A DNA stretch of 64,000 nt from the NCBI RefSeq assembly GCF_029688735.1, contig NZ_JARULD010000002.1:558001-622000 (forward strand). Reading direction: 5' to 3'. Origin of the DNA: Qipengyuania flavescens. Its GTDB lineage: Bacteria; Pseudomonadota; Alphaproteobacteria; Sphingomonadales; Sphingomonadaceae. This document shows, piece by piece, positions 48,041 through 58,226 of the stretch; the stretch's first letter is position 1, and the number at the start of each line of letters is the position of its first letter. The notes under the pieces were generated by a model that saw only the letters and a program-made list of their open reading frames with translations, did not search any database and was not told the DNA's origin. The translations under genes were made by a program, and so were the position numbers.

Positions 48041-48601
48041 TCAGATCACACCCGCGATCAGCCCGCGTTCGGCTGCTTCCTCGCAAGGGATGTACCAATT
48101 GTCCGGTGCCTTCTCGCGGACCTCCTCGAAATCCACTTCGGAGTTTTCGGTAATCTCGCGGAAGCCCATTTCTTCGATCTCGATCGAATGCTCGATCTCG
48201 TTCAGCGCGGCTTTCAATTGCGCGATGCAGCTTCTCAAGGGCCCGTTGAGATTGATCGTCTTGGCGATCTGCCGCTCGTGCAGCAGAATGCTCGAGCCCT
48301 TGGTGAAATACCGGCATTCGATCGGAAATCCCGCCATGAAAGTCGCCCCGGCGGAATAGACCGCCGCCTTGCCGAGGAAATAGATCGTCCGCCCGGCATC
48401 GCGGATCAGCCGCACGTCGTCTGCCATGGCGCGGGCCACTTCGGGATTGCCGCCCAAGGTCGTCATGGCAATGACCAGCGGCCCATCCTGCGGCGCAGCG
48501 CTGAGCTGGTTGCGGAACTCGGCATACATCGCCTCGTCCACGCTACCGATGAGTCGCAGTTGCGGCGCTGTCAGGATTTTCTGGCGGTCGGTGTCGTTCA
48601 T
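48041..48601 (-). CDS. ClpP-fold serine protease-like protein
   Basis: A 186-residue protein of the ClpP/crotonase fold. IAMTTLGGNPEVARAMADDV forms the early conserved strand-helix, the nucleophile Ser is in AAVYSAGATFMAG and the His in SSILLHERQI. The C-terminal helices are highly acidic (EIEEMGFREITENSEVDFEE), unlike housekeeping ClpP. No ATPase partner is adjacent. It may be a ClpP-related Clp-fold protein with a special role. The ATG at 48601 fits the start of the conserved region; an upstream ATG at 48631 adds ten residues. Confidence 0.78.
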   Translation of the reverse strand: MNDTDRQKILTAPQLRLIGSVDEAMYAEFRNQLSAAPQDGPLVIAMTTLGGNPEVARAMADDVRLIRDAGRTIYFLGKAAVYSAGATFMAGFPIECRYFTKGSSILLHERQIAKTINLNGPLRSCIAQLKAALNEIEHSIEIEEMGFREITENSEVDFEEVREKAPDNWYIPCEEAAERGLIAGVI

Positions 48602-48688
48602 CGGCTCGCTTGGTCCTTTTGTAGATCGCATGGGCTTAGCGTTCCGCCCCGAACTGTGTTCCATGCTATGCCATCCGCATAAAAGGTT

Positions 48689-48734
48689 TACATGCGTAGT
48701 CGAACTGGCTACAGGCGTAATCGTACAGAATACG
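48689..48734 (+). promoter_or_regulatory. Candidate BlaI operator repeats
   Basis: Two TACnnnnGTA dyads (tacatgcgta at 48689-48698 and tacaggcgta at 48710-48719) lie 21 bases apart, two helical turns, upstream of the blaI-type gene. A weaker tacagaatac follows at 48724. BlaI/MecI repressors bind TACA/TGTA-type dyads and usually repress their own operon, so autoregulation is the inference. Confidence 0.45.
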
Positions 48735-48750
48735 CTCAGGGAGCAGATGG

Positions 48751-49140
48751 ATGGCAAAGCGCGACGAAGCGCCCGGTGACCGGATCAGCGAAGCCGAACA
48801 TGCGGTGATGGAAGTGCTGTGGGAAAACAGCCCCATGAGTGCATCGGATGTGTGCGACCGGGTCTGCGCACAGCGTGACTGGTCCATGCCGACCGTCAAG
48901 ACGCTGCTGAGCCGCCTGGTGTCGAAAGGCGTGCTGGGTACGGAGCCGCTGGGCCGCAAGTTCCTTTACCACCCGCTCATCGAACGGTCCGATTATGTCG
49001 GCACTGAATCGCGCCGCCTCGTCGAACGCCTGTTCGGCGGCCGTGCGGCCCCGCTGTTCGCGCATCTCGCGGAGAACGAGGCGCTCAGCGACAAGGATCT
49101 CGACGAGATCGAAGCGCTCTTGAGGGAGATGCGCAAATGA
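48751..49140 (+). CDS. BlaI/MecI/CopY-family transcriptional repressor
   Basis: A 129-residue winged-helix repressor. ISEAEHAVMEVLWENSPMSA and WSMPTVKTLLSRLVSKGVLG (the recognition helix region) are typical of the family, and the C-terminus carries the dimerisation helices. In the Bla/Mec systems the paired M56 protein triggers cleavage of the repressor. The M56 gene follows with a 4-bp ATGA overlap. Dyads upstream are likely operators. Confidence 0.93.
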   Translation: MAKRDEAPGDRISEAEHAVMEVLWENSPMSASDVCDRVCAQRDWSMPTVKTLLSRLVSKGVLGTEPLGRKFLYHPLIERSDYVGTESRRLVERLFGGRAAPLFAHLAENEALSDKDLDEIEALLREMRK

Positions 49141-50840
49141 CCGAGCTGTTGCGAGAATATTGGGACTGGTTCCTGCTCGATACGCTGTTGTGGACAGGCG
49201 CGCTGATTGCGCTGGTGCTACTGGTTCGCCGGCCGGTTGCGCGCCATTTGGGGGCAGGTGCGGCTTATGCGCTGTGGGCCCTGCCGGCCCTGCGCCTGAT
49301 CATCCCGCCGATGACGCTGCCCGCCTGGATGGCCCCGACGACACTGGCCCCCACCGTCGAGCCGATGGCTTTCGAGCCGGGGGCAGCCGCGGAGCCGCAG
49401 TTCGCTGCCTTTCCGGCTGCGGAGATGGCGGCGCCGTTGCACTCGTTGCCCGAGCCGACCGATTTCATCACGCCGCTGGCGGTCATCTGGCTGCTCGGTG
49501 CGAGCACCTTCCTCGTTCGCCGCTTCTGGCTTTATGCCCGGCTGCGCGAGGAGTTGCTGGAAGACGCGGTGCCGGTGGGCGAGGTCGGGAAAATCCGCCT
49601 GGTCGAAACGCCCGCGATCTCGGGCCCGCTCGCCTTCGGCGTGCTCGACAAGGTGATTGCGCTGCCGTCGGGTTTCATGACCGCGCGCGACCGCGTCGCC
49701 CGCGATCTCGCGATAGAGCATGAGCTGGCCCATCATCGCGGGCACGACCTGCTCGCCAACATACTCTTGCAGCCGCTGTTCGCCGCGCATTGGTTCAATC
49801 CGCTCGGATATATGGGCTGGACTGCATTGCGCCGCGACCAGGAAGCTGCTTGCGACGCCCGCGTCGTCGCCGCTCGTCCTCGCGAAGAGCGAGCGGTCTA
49901 CGCCGGAGTGATCGCCGATTTTGCACGCCGCCCGCAGGCCGCGCCGCGCCCCGCGCTCGCTGCCCCGATGGCGTGTCCGGTTTTGGGGGACAAATCCATC
50001 ATTCACCGTTTGAGGAATTTGTCCATGGAAGACGTTACACCCCGCCGCCGCATGGTTGCGCGGTCCGCCATTGCCGCTTCGCTGCTGGCCCTGCCGATGA
50101 CCGCGTCCATCGGCTATGCCAGCGCGACTGCCGCACCCGCCGAGGATGGGGAGGCCGTTGCGGCTTTCCTGCCCGAAGTACCGTTGGCCCCGCCGGCTCC
50201 GGATGCACCTCTGCCGCCGGAAGCGCCGCTGGCTCCCGAGCCGCCCGAAGCCCCCGGGTGGTCGAACGAAGAACGCGAGGAACTGCGTGAAGAGCTGCGC
50301 GAGCAGCGGCTGGAGCGGCAGGAGGAGCGCCGCGAATGGCGCGACGAGCAGCAGCGCGAGATGCGCGAAGCTCGCCAGGATTGGGAAGAGGGCCGGAAGG
50401 AATGGGCGCGCGGCCGGCTTGCCTATGCCGAGGGCCGCAAGCAATGGGTTGAGGGCCGCATCCAGTGGGCGGAAGGTCGCAAGCAATGGGCCGAAGGGCG
50501 CGTGCAGCATGCCGTCGCCCGGCAGGACCGCGCCGAAGCGCACGCCTACGCAATGAGCGATGCAGAGATCGAGCACATCGAGAAATCGGTCGAGCTGGCG
50601 ATGCGCCACGTGCCGGAAGTCGTGGAATCCTGCCGCTATCCCGATGCGCCGGTCACCACCATCGAGGGCCGCGACGGCCGCGTGACGATGTATATCTGTG
50701 AAACGGCGGGCGACCGGCTTGCGCTGAAGGCGCTGAAGCAGGCGCGGGCGGGCATTGCGCACAGCACCAATCTGTCCGCGGAGACGCGCCGCGAAGTGCT
50801 GCGCGACCTCGACGCGGAAATTGCTGAACTTTCCCGCTGA
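49137..50840 (+). CDS. BlaR1-like M56 metallopeptidase with heptad-repeat C-terminus
   Basis: A 567-residue membrane protease. The N-terminal part has hydrophobic segments (LLDTLLWTGALIALVLLV and others). The zinc site is IEHELAHHRGHDLLANI, HELAH at 195-199, followed by LRRDQEAACDARVVA. After another hydrophobic segment near residue 305 and a Pro/Ala linker comes a highly charged helix in which a 7-residue unit (x-W-x-E-G-R-x) is repeated about seven times between residues 415 and 463. The penicillin-binding domain of true BlaR1 is absent, so the signal sensed must differ. Co-translation with the repressor gene supports a BlaR1/BlaI-type switch. Confidence 0.88.
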   Translation: MTELLREYWDWFLLDTLLWTGALIALVLLVRRPVARHLGAGAAYALWALPALRLIIPPMTLPAWMAPTTLAPTVEPMAFEPGAAAEPQFAAFPAAEMAAPLHSLPEPTDFITPLAVIWLLGASTFLVRRFWLYARLREELLEDAVPVGEVGKIRLVETPAISGPLAFGVLDKVIALPSGFMTARDRVARDLAIEHELAHHRGHDLLANILLQPLFAAHWFNPLGYMGWTALRRDQEAACDARVVAARPREERAVYAGVIADFARRPQAAPRPALAAPMACPVLGDKSIIHRLRNLSMEDVTPRRRMVARSAIAASLLALPMTASIGYASATAAPAEDGEAVAAFLPEVPLAPPAPDAPLPPEAPLAPEPPEAPGWSNEEREELREELREQRLERQEERREWRDEQQREMREARQDWEEGRKEWARGRLAYAEGRKQWVEGRIQWAEGRKQWAEGRVQHAVARQDRAEAHAYAMSDAEIEHIEKSVELAMRHVPEVVESCRYPDAPVTTIEGRDGRVTMYICETAGDRLALKALKQARAGIAHSTNLSAETRREVLRDLDAEIAELSR

Positions 50841-50898
50841 ATAGCCCACCAATTACGCCAGCGGCGGGCGTTCCCGTCCGACCAGGGGTTGGAAAGAC

Positions 50899-50920
50899 GG
50901 CGGCAGCCGGAACTGCCGCC
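50899..50920 (+). terminator. Hairpin between convergent M56 and peptide genes
   Basis: ggcggcag and ctgccgcc form an 8-bp stem with a 6-base loop 58 bases after the M56 stop. Only a weak cttt follows, so it is a plausible but poor intrinsic terminator, possibly shared by both convergent genes. Confidence 0.45.
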
Positions 50921-50959
50921 GACCTTTCGGACAGGCATAAGCTCATCGAGCCGACACGA

Positions 50960-51196
50960 TCACATGCCGACCGTGATGCAGCCTTCGGTCCCGTTTTCGA
51001 CCATGTAGTTGCGATAGACTGCGAAGTCATAGCGGTAAGCGAAATCGCCACCTGCCCCGGCAGAATAATCGCTTCGCTGCGGTTGAACGGGAGCGTCGGG
51101 TCCCCCGCTATAGGCGCAGATTTGACTGGGATCATAGGGTTCCAGCGTCATTCCACCGCAGATGCGCTCCGCCTCTTCATCGATAAGAATTTCCAT
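50960..51196 (-). CDS. Small double-glycine-leader peptide
   Basis: A 78-residue protein beginning MEILIDEEAERICGG, which matches the double-glycine leader pattern of exported peptides and bacteriocin-type precursors (acidic helix, hydrophobic residues, then GG at 14-15). The remaining 63 residues are rich in Tyr, Gly, Ser and Ala and contain two cysteines (QICAY and EGCIT). A strong AAGGAG lies 7-8 bases before the ATG, so the gene looks real. A 7-bp hairpin sits in its leader at 51218-51235. No C39-peptidase ABC transporter or modifying enzyme is adjacent. The function is unknown. Confidence 0.7.
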   Translation of the reverse strand: MEILIDEEAERICGGMTLEPYDPSQICAYSGGPDAPVQPQRSDYSAGAGGDFAYRYDFAVYRNYMVENGTEGCITVGM

Positions 51197-51217
51197 GGTT
51201 TCTCTCCTTCTCGGATC

Positions 51218-51235
51218 GGTCTCGAATGCGAGACC
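51218..51235 (-). promoter_or_regulatory. 5'-UTR hairpin of the small peptide gene
   Basis: ggtctcg and cgagacc pair perfectly around a 4-base loop, about ten bases upstream of the ribosome-binding site of the peptide gene. It may stabilise or control the message. The region 51240-51320 upstream is AT-richer and could hold the promoter, but no clear boxes are assigned. Confidence 0.45.
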
Positions 51236-51323
51236 GTCGTGGAGATTAGGAACTATGGACGCACGGGTAATAACGAAGCTGACCTACTTCAATTGTAGGG
51301 GAGGCGTACGAACGAAGCCAGTT

Positions 51324-52169
51324 TCAGCCGACGTTGGTGATGTTGTCGCAGGCGCGGTCGTCGCCCTGCAAGCCGAGCCGTAGCGCCTCGCTGCGCTGGC
51401 GGCTGGTGCCGTGAGTGAAGTTCTCGCTGGAGACGCGCCCGCCGGTCAGCCGGTCGTCGCCGATGGCGGCAGCGGCCTGCATGCCTTCCTCGATGTCGCC
51501 CGGCTCGATGAGGTTGCGGTTCTTGCCGGCCCAGACGCCGGCATAGCAATCGGCCTGCAGTTCCATCAGCACGCTGAGCTGGTTCGCCCGGCGCGGGTTC
51601 TGCTGCTGCGCGCTGCGGATCTGGCCGGAGATGCCGGTGATGGTCTGGATATGGTGGCCGTACTCGTGCGCAACGACATAGAGGCGCGCGAAGTCGCCCT
51701 CGTTGCCCGCCATCTGCGCCAGCTGGTCGTAAAAGCTCGTGTCGATATATATGCGCTGATCGGCGGGGCAGTAGAACGGACCCATTCCGCTGGACGCAGG
51801 ACCGCACTCGGTCTGGAAGCGTCCGCTGGCAAAACGCAAGCCGGGTTCCTGAAACTTCTCACCAAAGCCTTGCTCCTGGAAAGTCCGCGACCAGGTTTCG
51901 TTCAGCGAAAGCAATGCATTGCAGGTTTCGGTGGCGTATTGGTTCGACGTGCAGAGCGCCTGTTCGTCCTGCGTACCCGGCTCTTGCGAGGCCTGGCTCT
52001 GCTGGACGCTCTCGACGGTCGCGGCGGTCTGCATCGGGTCGAGTCCGAACACGAAGTATCCCAAGGCAGCGATGATAATCGTGCCGCAACCAAGACCGCC
52101 CGCCTTGCCGACGCCGCCCCCGGCACTGCCCACATCGATCTTGCTGGTGTCGAACGGATTGAGACGCAT
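51324..52169 (-). CDS. YpfJ-type neutral zinc metallopeptidase
   Basis: A 281-residue protein of the YpfJ family: a single N-terminal transmembrane segment (LGCGTIIIAALGYFVFG), FYCPADQRIYIDTSFYDQL, the zinc motif VVAHEYGHHIQTITG, MELQADCYAGVWA with the third ligand Glu, and the C-terminal FTHGTSRQRSEAL. The start is the ATG at 52169 behind GGGGAAGCG; the frame is open four codons upstream. Its role in the family is not established. Confidence 0.9.
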   Translation of the reverse strand: MRLNPFDTSKIDVGSAGGGVGKAGGLGCGTIIIAALGYFVFGLDPMQTAATVESVQQSQASQEPGTQDEQALCTSNQYATETCNALLSLNETWSRTFQEQGFGEKFQEPGLRFASGRFQTECGPASSGMGPFYCPADQRIYIDTSFYDQLAQMAGNEGDFARLYVVAHEYGHHIQTITGISGQIRSAQQQNPRRANQLSVLMELQADCYAGVWAGKNRNLIEPGDIEEGMQAAAAIGDDRLTGGRVSSENFTHGTSRQRSEALRLGLQGDDRACDNITNVG

Positions 52170-52255
52170 CGCTTCCCCCAAAGTCTGGCCGCTTTACAGC
52201 GCACCCCTTGTGCGCAATGGCCGTCGCATTGTCACTACAACGCCCGGAGGCCCAA

Positions 52256-53014
52256 ATGTTTCTTCAAGGTAAGCGCGCGCTCGTCACCGGATCGACCAGC
52301 GGCATCGGCCTCGCCATCGCGCGGGCGCTGCATGGCGAGGGGGCGGAGGTGATCCTCAACGGTTTCGGCGACGAGAGCGAGATCGCGACCCTGTGCGAAG
52401 AACTGGGCGGCGCGGCGCATTTCGGAGCGGACCTGACTGACGTCGCTGCGGTGGAAGCGATGATGGCCGATGCGGGCCCAATCGACATTTTGGTGAACAA
52501 TGCGGGCGTCCAGCATGTCTCGCCGGTGGAGGATTTCCCGGTCGACAAGTGGAACCTCATTATCGCCTTGAATCTCACCGCCGCATTCCACACGACGCGG
52601 CTGGCCGTACCCGGAATGAAGGCGAAGGGCTGGGGGCGGATCATCAACACCGCCAGTGCCCATTCCAAGGTCGCGAGCCCGTTCAAGAGCGCATACAACG
52701 CCAGCAAGCACGGCATCGCAGGCTTCACCAAGACCATTGCGCTGGAACTTGCCGAGCATGGCGTGACCGCCAACTGCATCAGCCCCGGCTATGTCTGGAC
52801 CCCGCTGATCGAGGGCCAGATCCCCGACACGATGAAAGCTCGCGGGCTGTCCCGCGAGGAGGTGATCAACGACGTGTTGCTGGTGAAGCAGGCGACCAAG
52901 AAATTCGTCCAGCCAGAGGAAGTCGGCGCACTCGCTGCATTCCTCTGCCGCGACGAGGCGCAGAACGTCAACGGCGCCAACTGGAGCGTGGACGGCGGCT
53001 GGACGGCGGAGTAG
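52256..53014 (+). CDS. bdhA: 3-hydroxybutyrate dehydrogenase
   Basis: SDR enzyme that interconverts (R)-3-hydroxybutyrate and acetoacetate. The 252-residue protein has VTGSTSGIGLAIARAL, NNAGVQHVSPVEDFPVDKW, TASAHSKVASPFKSAYNASKHG with the Ser-Tyr-Lys catalytic set, and SPGYVWTPLIEGQI, all characteristic of the 3-hydroxybutyrate dehydrogenase group. It may use monomers released from stored polymer, though it is 40 kb from phaC/phaZ. GGAGG lies just before the ATG at 52256. Confidence 0.9.
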   Translation: MFLQGKRALVTGSTSGIGLAIARALHGEGAEVILNGFGDESEIATLCEELGGAAHFGADLTDVAAVEAMMADAGPIDILVNNAGVQHVSPVEDFPVDKWNLIIALNLTAAFHTTRLAVPGMKAKGWGRIINTASAHSKVASPFKSAYNASKHGIAGFTKTIALELAEHGVTANCISPGYVWTPLIEGQIPDTMKARGLSREEVINDVLLVKQATKKFVQPEEVGALAAFLCRDEAQNVNGANWSVDGGWTAE

Positions 53015-53052
53015 CCCTTCTGTCCGGAACCCAGATAGCATTTTTCGCCGCT

Positions 53053-54883
<1,831 letters not shown>

Positions 54884-54930
54884 TGCCCTCTCCAGGCTAC
54901 GCTAGCTCCGTGCCGAAGCAAGCTCCGCCA

Positions 54931-54990
54931 TCCTCTCCCGAAATGGGAGAGGAAAGAACGTCAATCCTCCTCTCCGCTTGCCGGAGAGGA
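54931..54990. repeat. Pair of related hairpins upstream of the RsmB-like gene
   Basis: tcctctccc/gggagagga (54931-54953, 5-base loop) and tcctctccg/cggagagga (54968-54990, 5-base loop) are two near-identical 9-bp hairpins 14 bases apart, in the spacer after guaB. No T tract follows either. A third, shorter dyad (ggcga/tcgcc) lies near 55001-55014. They look like a repeat unit of the REP type. Confidence 0.65.
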
Positions 54991-55034
54991 TACGGAACCT
55001 TGGCGATGCTTCGCCTAGGCGGAGTTGGAGAGGC

Positions 55035-56213
55035 ATGACGCCTGCCGCGCGGGTCCAGACCGCTATCGAATTGCTGGACGCGATCATCGCGTCGGCGCGT
55101 GCGAAAGGCGCGCCGGCGGATCGCATCCTTGCTGAATGGTTCCGCAATAACCGCTTTGCCGGATCGAAGGACCGCCGCGCCATTCGCGAGCTGGTGTTCG
55201 GCGCCATCCGCGCCTGCGGACCGGTGCCGGTAACGGGCAGGGCAGCCATGTTGCGATTGGCAGAGGTCGATCCGACTATCGCGCCGCTGTTCGACGGATC
55301 GAAATACGGGCCGCCTGCGCTCGGTGCCGATGAGGCGGCAGCAGGAGGCGGGATCGCGCCCGAATGGCTGGAGCGGAAGCTCGCCGCCTCGCAGATCGCG
55401 GGTGACGATGCCGCAGCGCTGCTCGACCGCGCTCCGCTCGACCTGCGGGTGAACACACTCAAGGCCGATCGCGCGAGTTTCCAGCTGCCGGTCGAAAGCC
55501 ACCCCACCGATGCGCCGAACGGCCTGCGGCTCGAACCCGGCACGCCGGTCGAACAATGGGAGGCGTTCCGCGACGGTCGGATCGAAGTGCAGGACACGGG
55601 CTCGCAGATCGCCTGCCTCGCGGTCGGCGCGCAGCCGGGTGAGATGGTGATCGACCTGTGCGCCGGGGCGGGCGGCAAGACGCTCGCGCTCGCTGCGACC
55701 ATGGACAATCTCGGCACGCTCATAGCCGCCGATACCGATCGCAACCGCCTGTCGCGCCTCGCTCCGCGGGCGGAGCGGGCGGCCGCGACCAACATCGAAA
55801 CCCGCCTGCTCGATCCGAAGAAGGAACGCGAGGCGCTGTCCGAACTGATGGGCAAGGCCGATGCGGTGCTGGTCGATGCGCCGTGCTCGGGCACAGGCAC
55901 ATGGCGGCGCAATCCCGAAGCGCGCTGGCGACTGGACGAGGCTGAATTGGCACGCCTTGCCGAGGTGCAGGCCTATCTGCTCGATCTGGCGCGAGAGCTC
56001 GTGCGGCCCGGCGGACGCATCGTCTACGTCACCTGCTCGCTGTTGGACGAGGAGGGCGCGGACCAGTTCGATGCCTTCCTGGCGCGGCACGATGATCTCG
56101 ACGCTCAGCCTCCGGCCCTGCCTGCCGGCCGCCCGCGTGGGAACGGGGTGCGTCTCACGCCGTATCACGATGGAACCGACGGATTTTTCATCGCCTGTGC
56201 AGGAAGGGCATGA
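55035..56213 (+). CDS. RsmB/NOP-family RNA (cytosine-5) methyltransferase
   Basis: A 392-residue S-adenosylmethionine-dependent RNA m5C methyltransferase. The N-terminus is a NusB-like helical region (IELLDAIIASARAKGAPADR, KDRRAIRELVFGAIR). The catalytic domain has QDTGSQIACLAVGAQPGE, DLCAGAGGKTLALAA for SAM, the Cys of DAPCSGTGTWRRNPEARW and the second Cys in VTCSLLDEEG, plus DGFFIACAGRA at the end. The rRNA target cannot be named with certainty. GGAGAGGC directly before the ATG at 55035 supports that start. Confidence 0.9.
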   Translation: MTPAARVQTAIELLDAIIASARAKGAPADRILAEWFRNNRFAGSKDRRAIRELVFGAIRACGPVPVTGRAAMLRLAEVDPTIAPLFDGSKYGPPALGADEAAAGGGIAPEWLERKLAASQIAGDDAAALLDRAPLDLRVNTLKADRASFQLPVESHPTDAPNGLRLEPGTPVEQWEAFRDGRIEVQDTGSQIACLAVGAQPGEMVIDLCAGAGGKTLALAATMDNLGTLIAADTDRNRLSRLAPRAERAAATNIETRLLDPKKEREALSELMGKADAVLVDAPCSGTGTWRRNPEARWRLDEAELARLAEVQAYLLDLARELVRPGGRIVYVTCSLLDEEGADQFDAFLARHDDLDAQPPALPAGRPRGNGVRLTPYHDGTDGFFIACAGRA

Positions 56214-56274
56214 TACCACGCGTGTCATGGCCGAAACGTCAGCCCCTGCACGCCGATCCCCTATGGAGACGATA

Positions 56275-56781
56275 ATGCGCTTTGCCCCAGCCGCCGCTGC
56301 CCTTTCCCTGGCTCTCGCCATGACGGCCAGCGTGGGTTGGAGTGCGGAGCGCGATCCCGATCCGCGCGCAGCGATGCTGATCGCCGAAGGGCAGACTGCG
56401 CTTCAGGGCGGCGACGTACAGGGCGCGATCGATGCTTACGAGGCCGCGCTGGTCGTCGATCCGGGCTACACGCCGCTCTACCTGCGCCTCGCCGAGGCGG
56501 CCCGGGCCGACCAGATGCAGGGCAAGGCGATCCGTTATTACCGCGAAGTGCTGAACCGTGAACCGCGCAATTACGCGGCAATATCGGGCGAGGGCGAGGC
56601 GCTGCTCGAAAAGGGCGCGCTGGAAAAGGCCCGCGCCAATCTCGCGCGGCTGGAATCGGCGTGCGGCAAGACTTGCCCCGAAACGCAGCAACTCGCCGCC
56701 GCGCTGGCGATCGGCCCGAAACAAGCGGTGCAGACCGCCGAGGCGACGATTACTCTGGAACCGCAGCCGCAGTCCAACTGA
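56275..56781 (+). CDS. Exported TPR-repeat protein
   Basis: A 168-residue protein with a signal peptide (AAAALSLALAMTASVGWSA) and two to three TPR-like repeats (MLIAEGQTALQGGDVQGAIDA, LRLAEAARADQMQGKAIRYY, GEALLEKGALEKARANLARL). It probably mediates protein contacts in the periplasm. GGAGACGATA precedes the ATG at 56275; earlier ATGs at 56227 and 56263 are less likely. The downstream Nudix gene is convergent. Confidence 0.8.
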   Translation: MRFAPAAAALSLALAMTASVGWSAERDPDPRAAMLIAEGQTALQGGDVQGAIDAYEAALVVDPGYTPLYLRLAEAARADQMQGKAIRYYREVLNREPRNYAAISGEGEALLEKGALEKARANLARLESACGKTCPETQQLAAALAIGPKQAVQTAEATITLEPQPQSN

Positions 56782-56799
56782 CCGCTGGCTGACTGACGT

Positions 56800-57276
56800 T
56801 CAGACCAACTCCCGGAACGCGTCCAGCACCGCGCGGTAGACGCGTTTCTTGAACGGCACGATCAGCTCCGGCAGGTCTTCCGGATCGGCCCATTTCCAGT
56901 CGCAGAATTCGGGTGGATCGTGCGCTTCGAGGTCGACGTCGGCGTCGGTTCCGGAGAAGCGGGCGAGATACCAGACCTGCTCCTGCCCGCGATATTTGCC
57001 GCCCCACAGCTTGCCCATGAGTTCCTCGGGCAGGTCGTAGCGGATCGGCTCTTTCGTGCTGTCGAGCAGGGTGATGTGCTCTGCGCGCACGCCGGTTTCC
57101 TCGGCCAGTTCGCGAAAGGCCGCTTCCTGCAAATCCTCGCCCTCGTCGACGCCGCCCTGCGGCATCTGCCACCAATCGCCTTCCTTGTTGTCGATGCGGC
57201 GGCCCACGAAGACCTTGCCTTGGGCATTCACCAGCATCACACCCACGCAGGGCCGGTATGCAAGCGGTTCGTTCAC
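56800..57276 (-). CDS. rppH: RNA pyrophosphohydrolase (Nudix)
   Basis: RppH removes pyrophosphate from mRNA 5' ends and starts decay. The 158-residue protein begins YRPCVGVMLVNAQGKVFVGRR, has EGDWWQMPQGGVDEGED, and an intact Nudix box GGVDEGEDLQEAAFRELAEE followed by TG. The C-terminal LPELIVPFKKRVYRAVLDAF is typical of RppH. The GTG start overlaps the esterase stop (GTGA), so it is coupled. Confidence 0.93.
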   Translation of the reverse strand: MNEPLAYRPCVGVMLVNAQGKVFVGRRIDNKEGDWWQMPQGGVDEGEDLQEAAFRELAEETGVRAEHITLLDSTKEPIRYDLPEELMGKLWGGKYRGQEQVWYLARFSGTDADVDLEAHDPPEFCDWKWADPEDLPELIVPFKKRVYRAVLDAFRELV

Positions 57277-58226
57277 TTGTAGCGCTCCACCATCAGTTTG
57301 GTAGCGTCGAGAAAGGCTTCCAGATCGCGTTGTCCGCTCGGGATTGCCTTCCGCAGGGTTGTGAAACCGTGAATGATGCCCGGAAATTCGAGATAGACGA
57401 CTTCGGTTCCCAGGCTGACGAGATGCGAGGCGTATTCGCGCCCGCTGTCGCGCAAGGGGTCGAGCCCGGCGGTGCAGACGACGGTCGGTGGCGTGTTCGA
57501 GCAGTCGCCGACCATCGGCGTGTGGCGCGGATCGTTGGCATCTCCGCCATATTGCTCGGTAAACCAGCTCATCGCCGCGCCGGTCAGCAGAAAGCCTTCC
57601 GCGAAGGCGGCAAGGCTGGAGTGCTGCGATACGTCGCTCGCCACCGGATAGATCGGGGCCTGCACGATCACGGGCGCATCCGCCGGCTCGTTCATCAGCT
57701 GGTTGGTAGTGACGATGGTGAGGTTTCCGCCCGCGCTGTCGCCGGTGATGACCAGCCCGGTGATCTCGCGGCCGAGCCCGGCGGGGGATGATGCGACCCA
57801 ACGGGCCGCCGCTTCGCAATCGTCGGGCGCGGCGGGGAAGGTGTGTTCGGGCGCGAGGCGATAGTCGACCGACACCACCGGCAGATCGAGGTGATGCGAA
57901 ATCTCGCTGCACAGCGCGTGGTACACGTCGAGATCGCCGATCACGAAGCCGCCGCCATGGATGAAGATCACGCAAGGCCCGGCCTCGCGGCTCTCTTTCG
58001 TGTCGTAGAAGCGTAGCGGGATTTCACCCGCAGGCCCGGGACAGGTGAGGTCCCTGATCACAGCCAGCTTGCGCGGCTCGCTTTCGGCCACGGCGCCCAG
58101 CGCCTTCATCTGCTGGCGACCCTCGACCGCGCCGACTTCCTCGACGCCCTGTCCGCCCATTTGCTCCAGCATATCGAGGAAACCCCGCACATCGTCTCGG
58201 ACATAGTGTTCGGTGTCTGCCATCAT
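57273..58226 (-). CDS. Hormone-sensitive-lipase-type alpha/beta hydrolase
   Basis: A 317-residue esterase of the HSL (bacterial family IV) group: oxyanion-hole motif FIHGGGFVIG, VDYRLAPEHTFPAAPDDCEA, nucleophile ITGDSAGGNL, the Asp in AGLDPLRDSGREYA and the His in GIIHGFTT. The substrate is unknown. ATGs at 58226 and 58223 are both possible behind GGGAGAGAG. It is upstream of, and coupled to, rppH, and divergent from korA. Confidence 0.9.
   Translation of the reverse strand: MMADTEHYVRDDVRGFLDMLEQMGGQGVEEVGAVEGRQQMKALGAVAESEPRKLAVIRDLTCPGPAGEIPLRFYDTKESREAGPCVIFIHGGGFVIGDLDVYHALCSEISHHLDLPVVSVDYRLAPEHTFPAAPDDCEAAARWVASSPAGLGREITGLVITGDSAGGNLTIVTTNQLMNEPADAPVIVQAPIYPVASDVSQHSSLAAFAEGFLLTGAAMSWFTEQYGGDANDPRHTPMVGDCSNTPPTVVCTAGLDPLRDSGREYASHLVSLGTEVVYLEFPGIIHGFTTLRKAIPSGQRDLEAFLDATKLMVERYK

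Noticed and set aside
50379-50525. 21-base periodic DNA repeat considered as a tandem repeat or CRISPR-like array
   Set aside because: The period is an exact codon heptad inside the M56 gene, units differ in sequence, and there are no spacers, so it is protein-level repetition.
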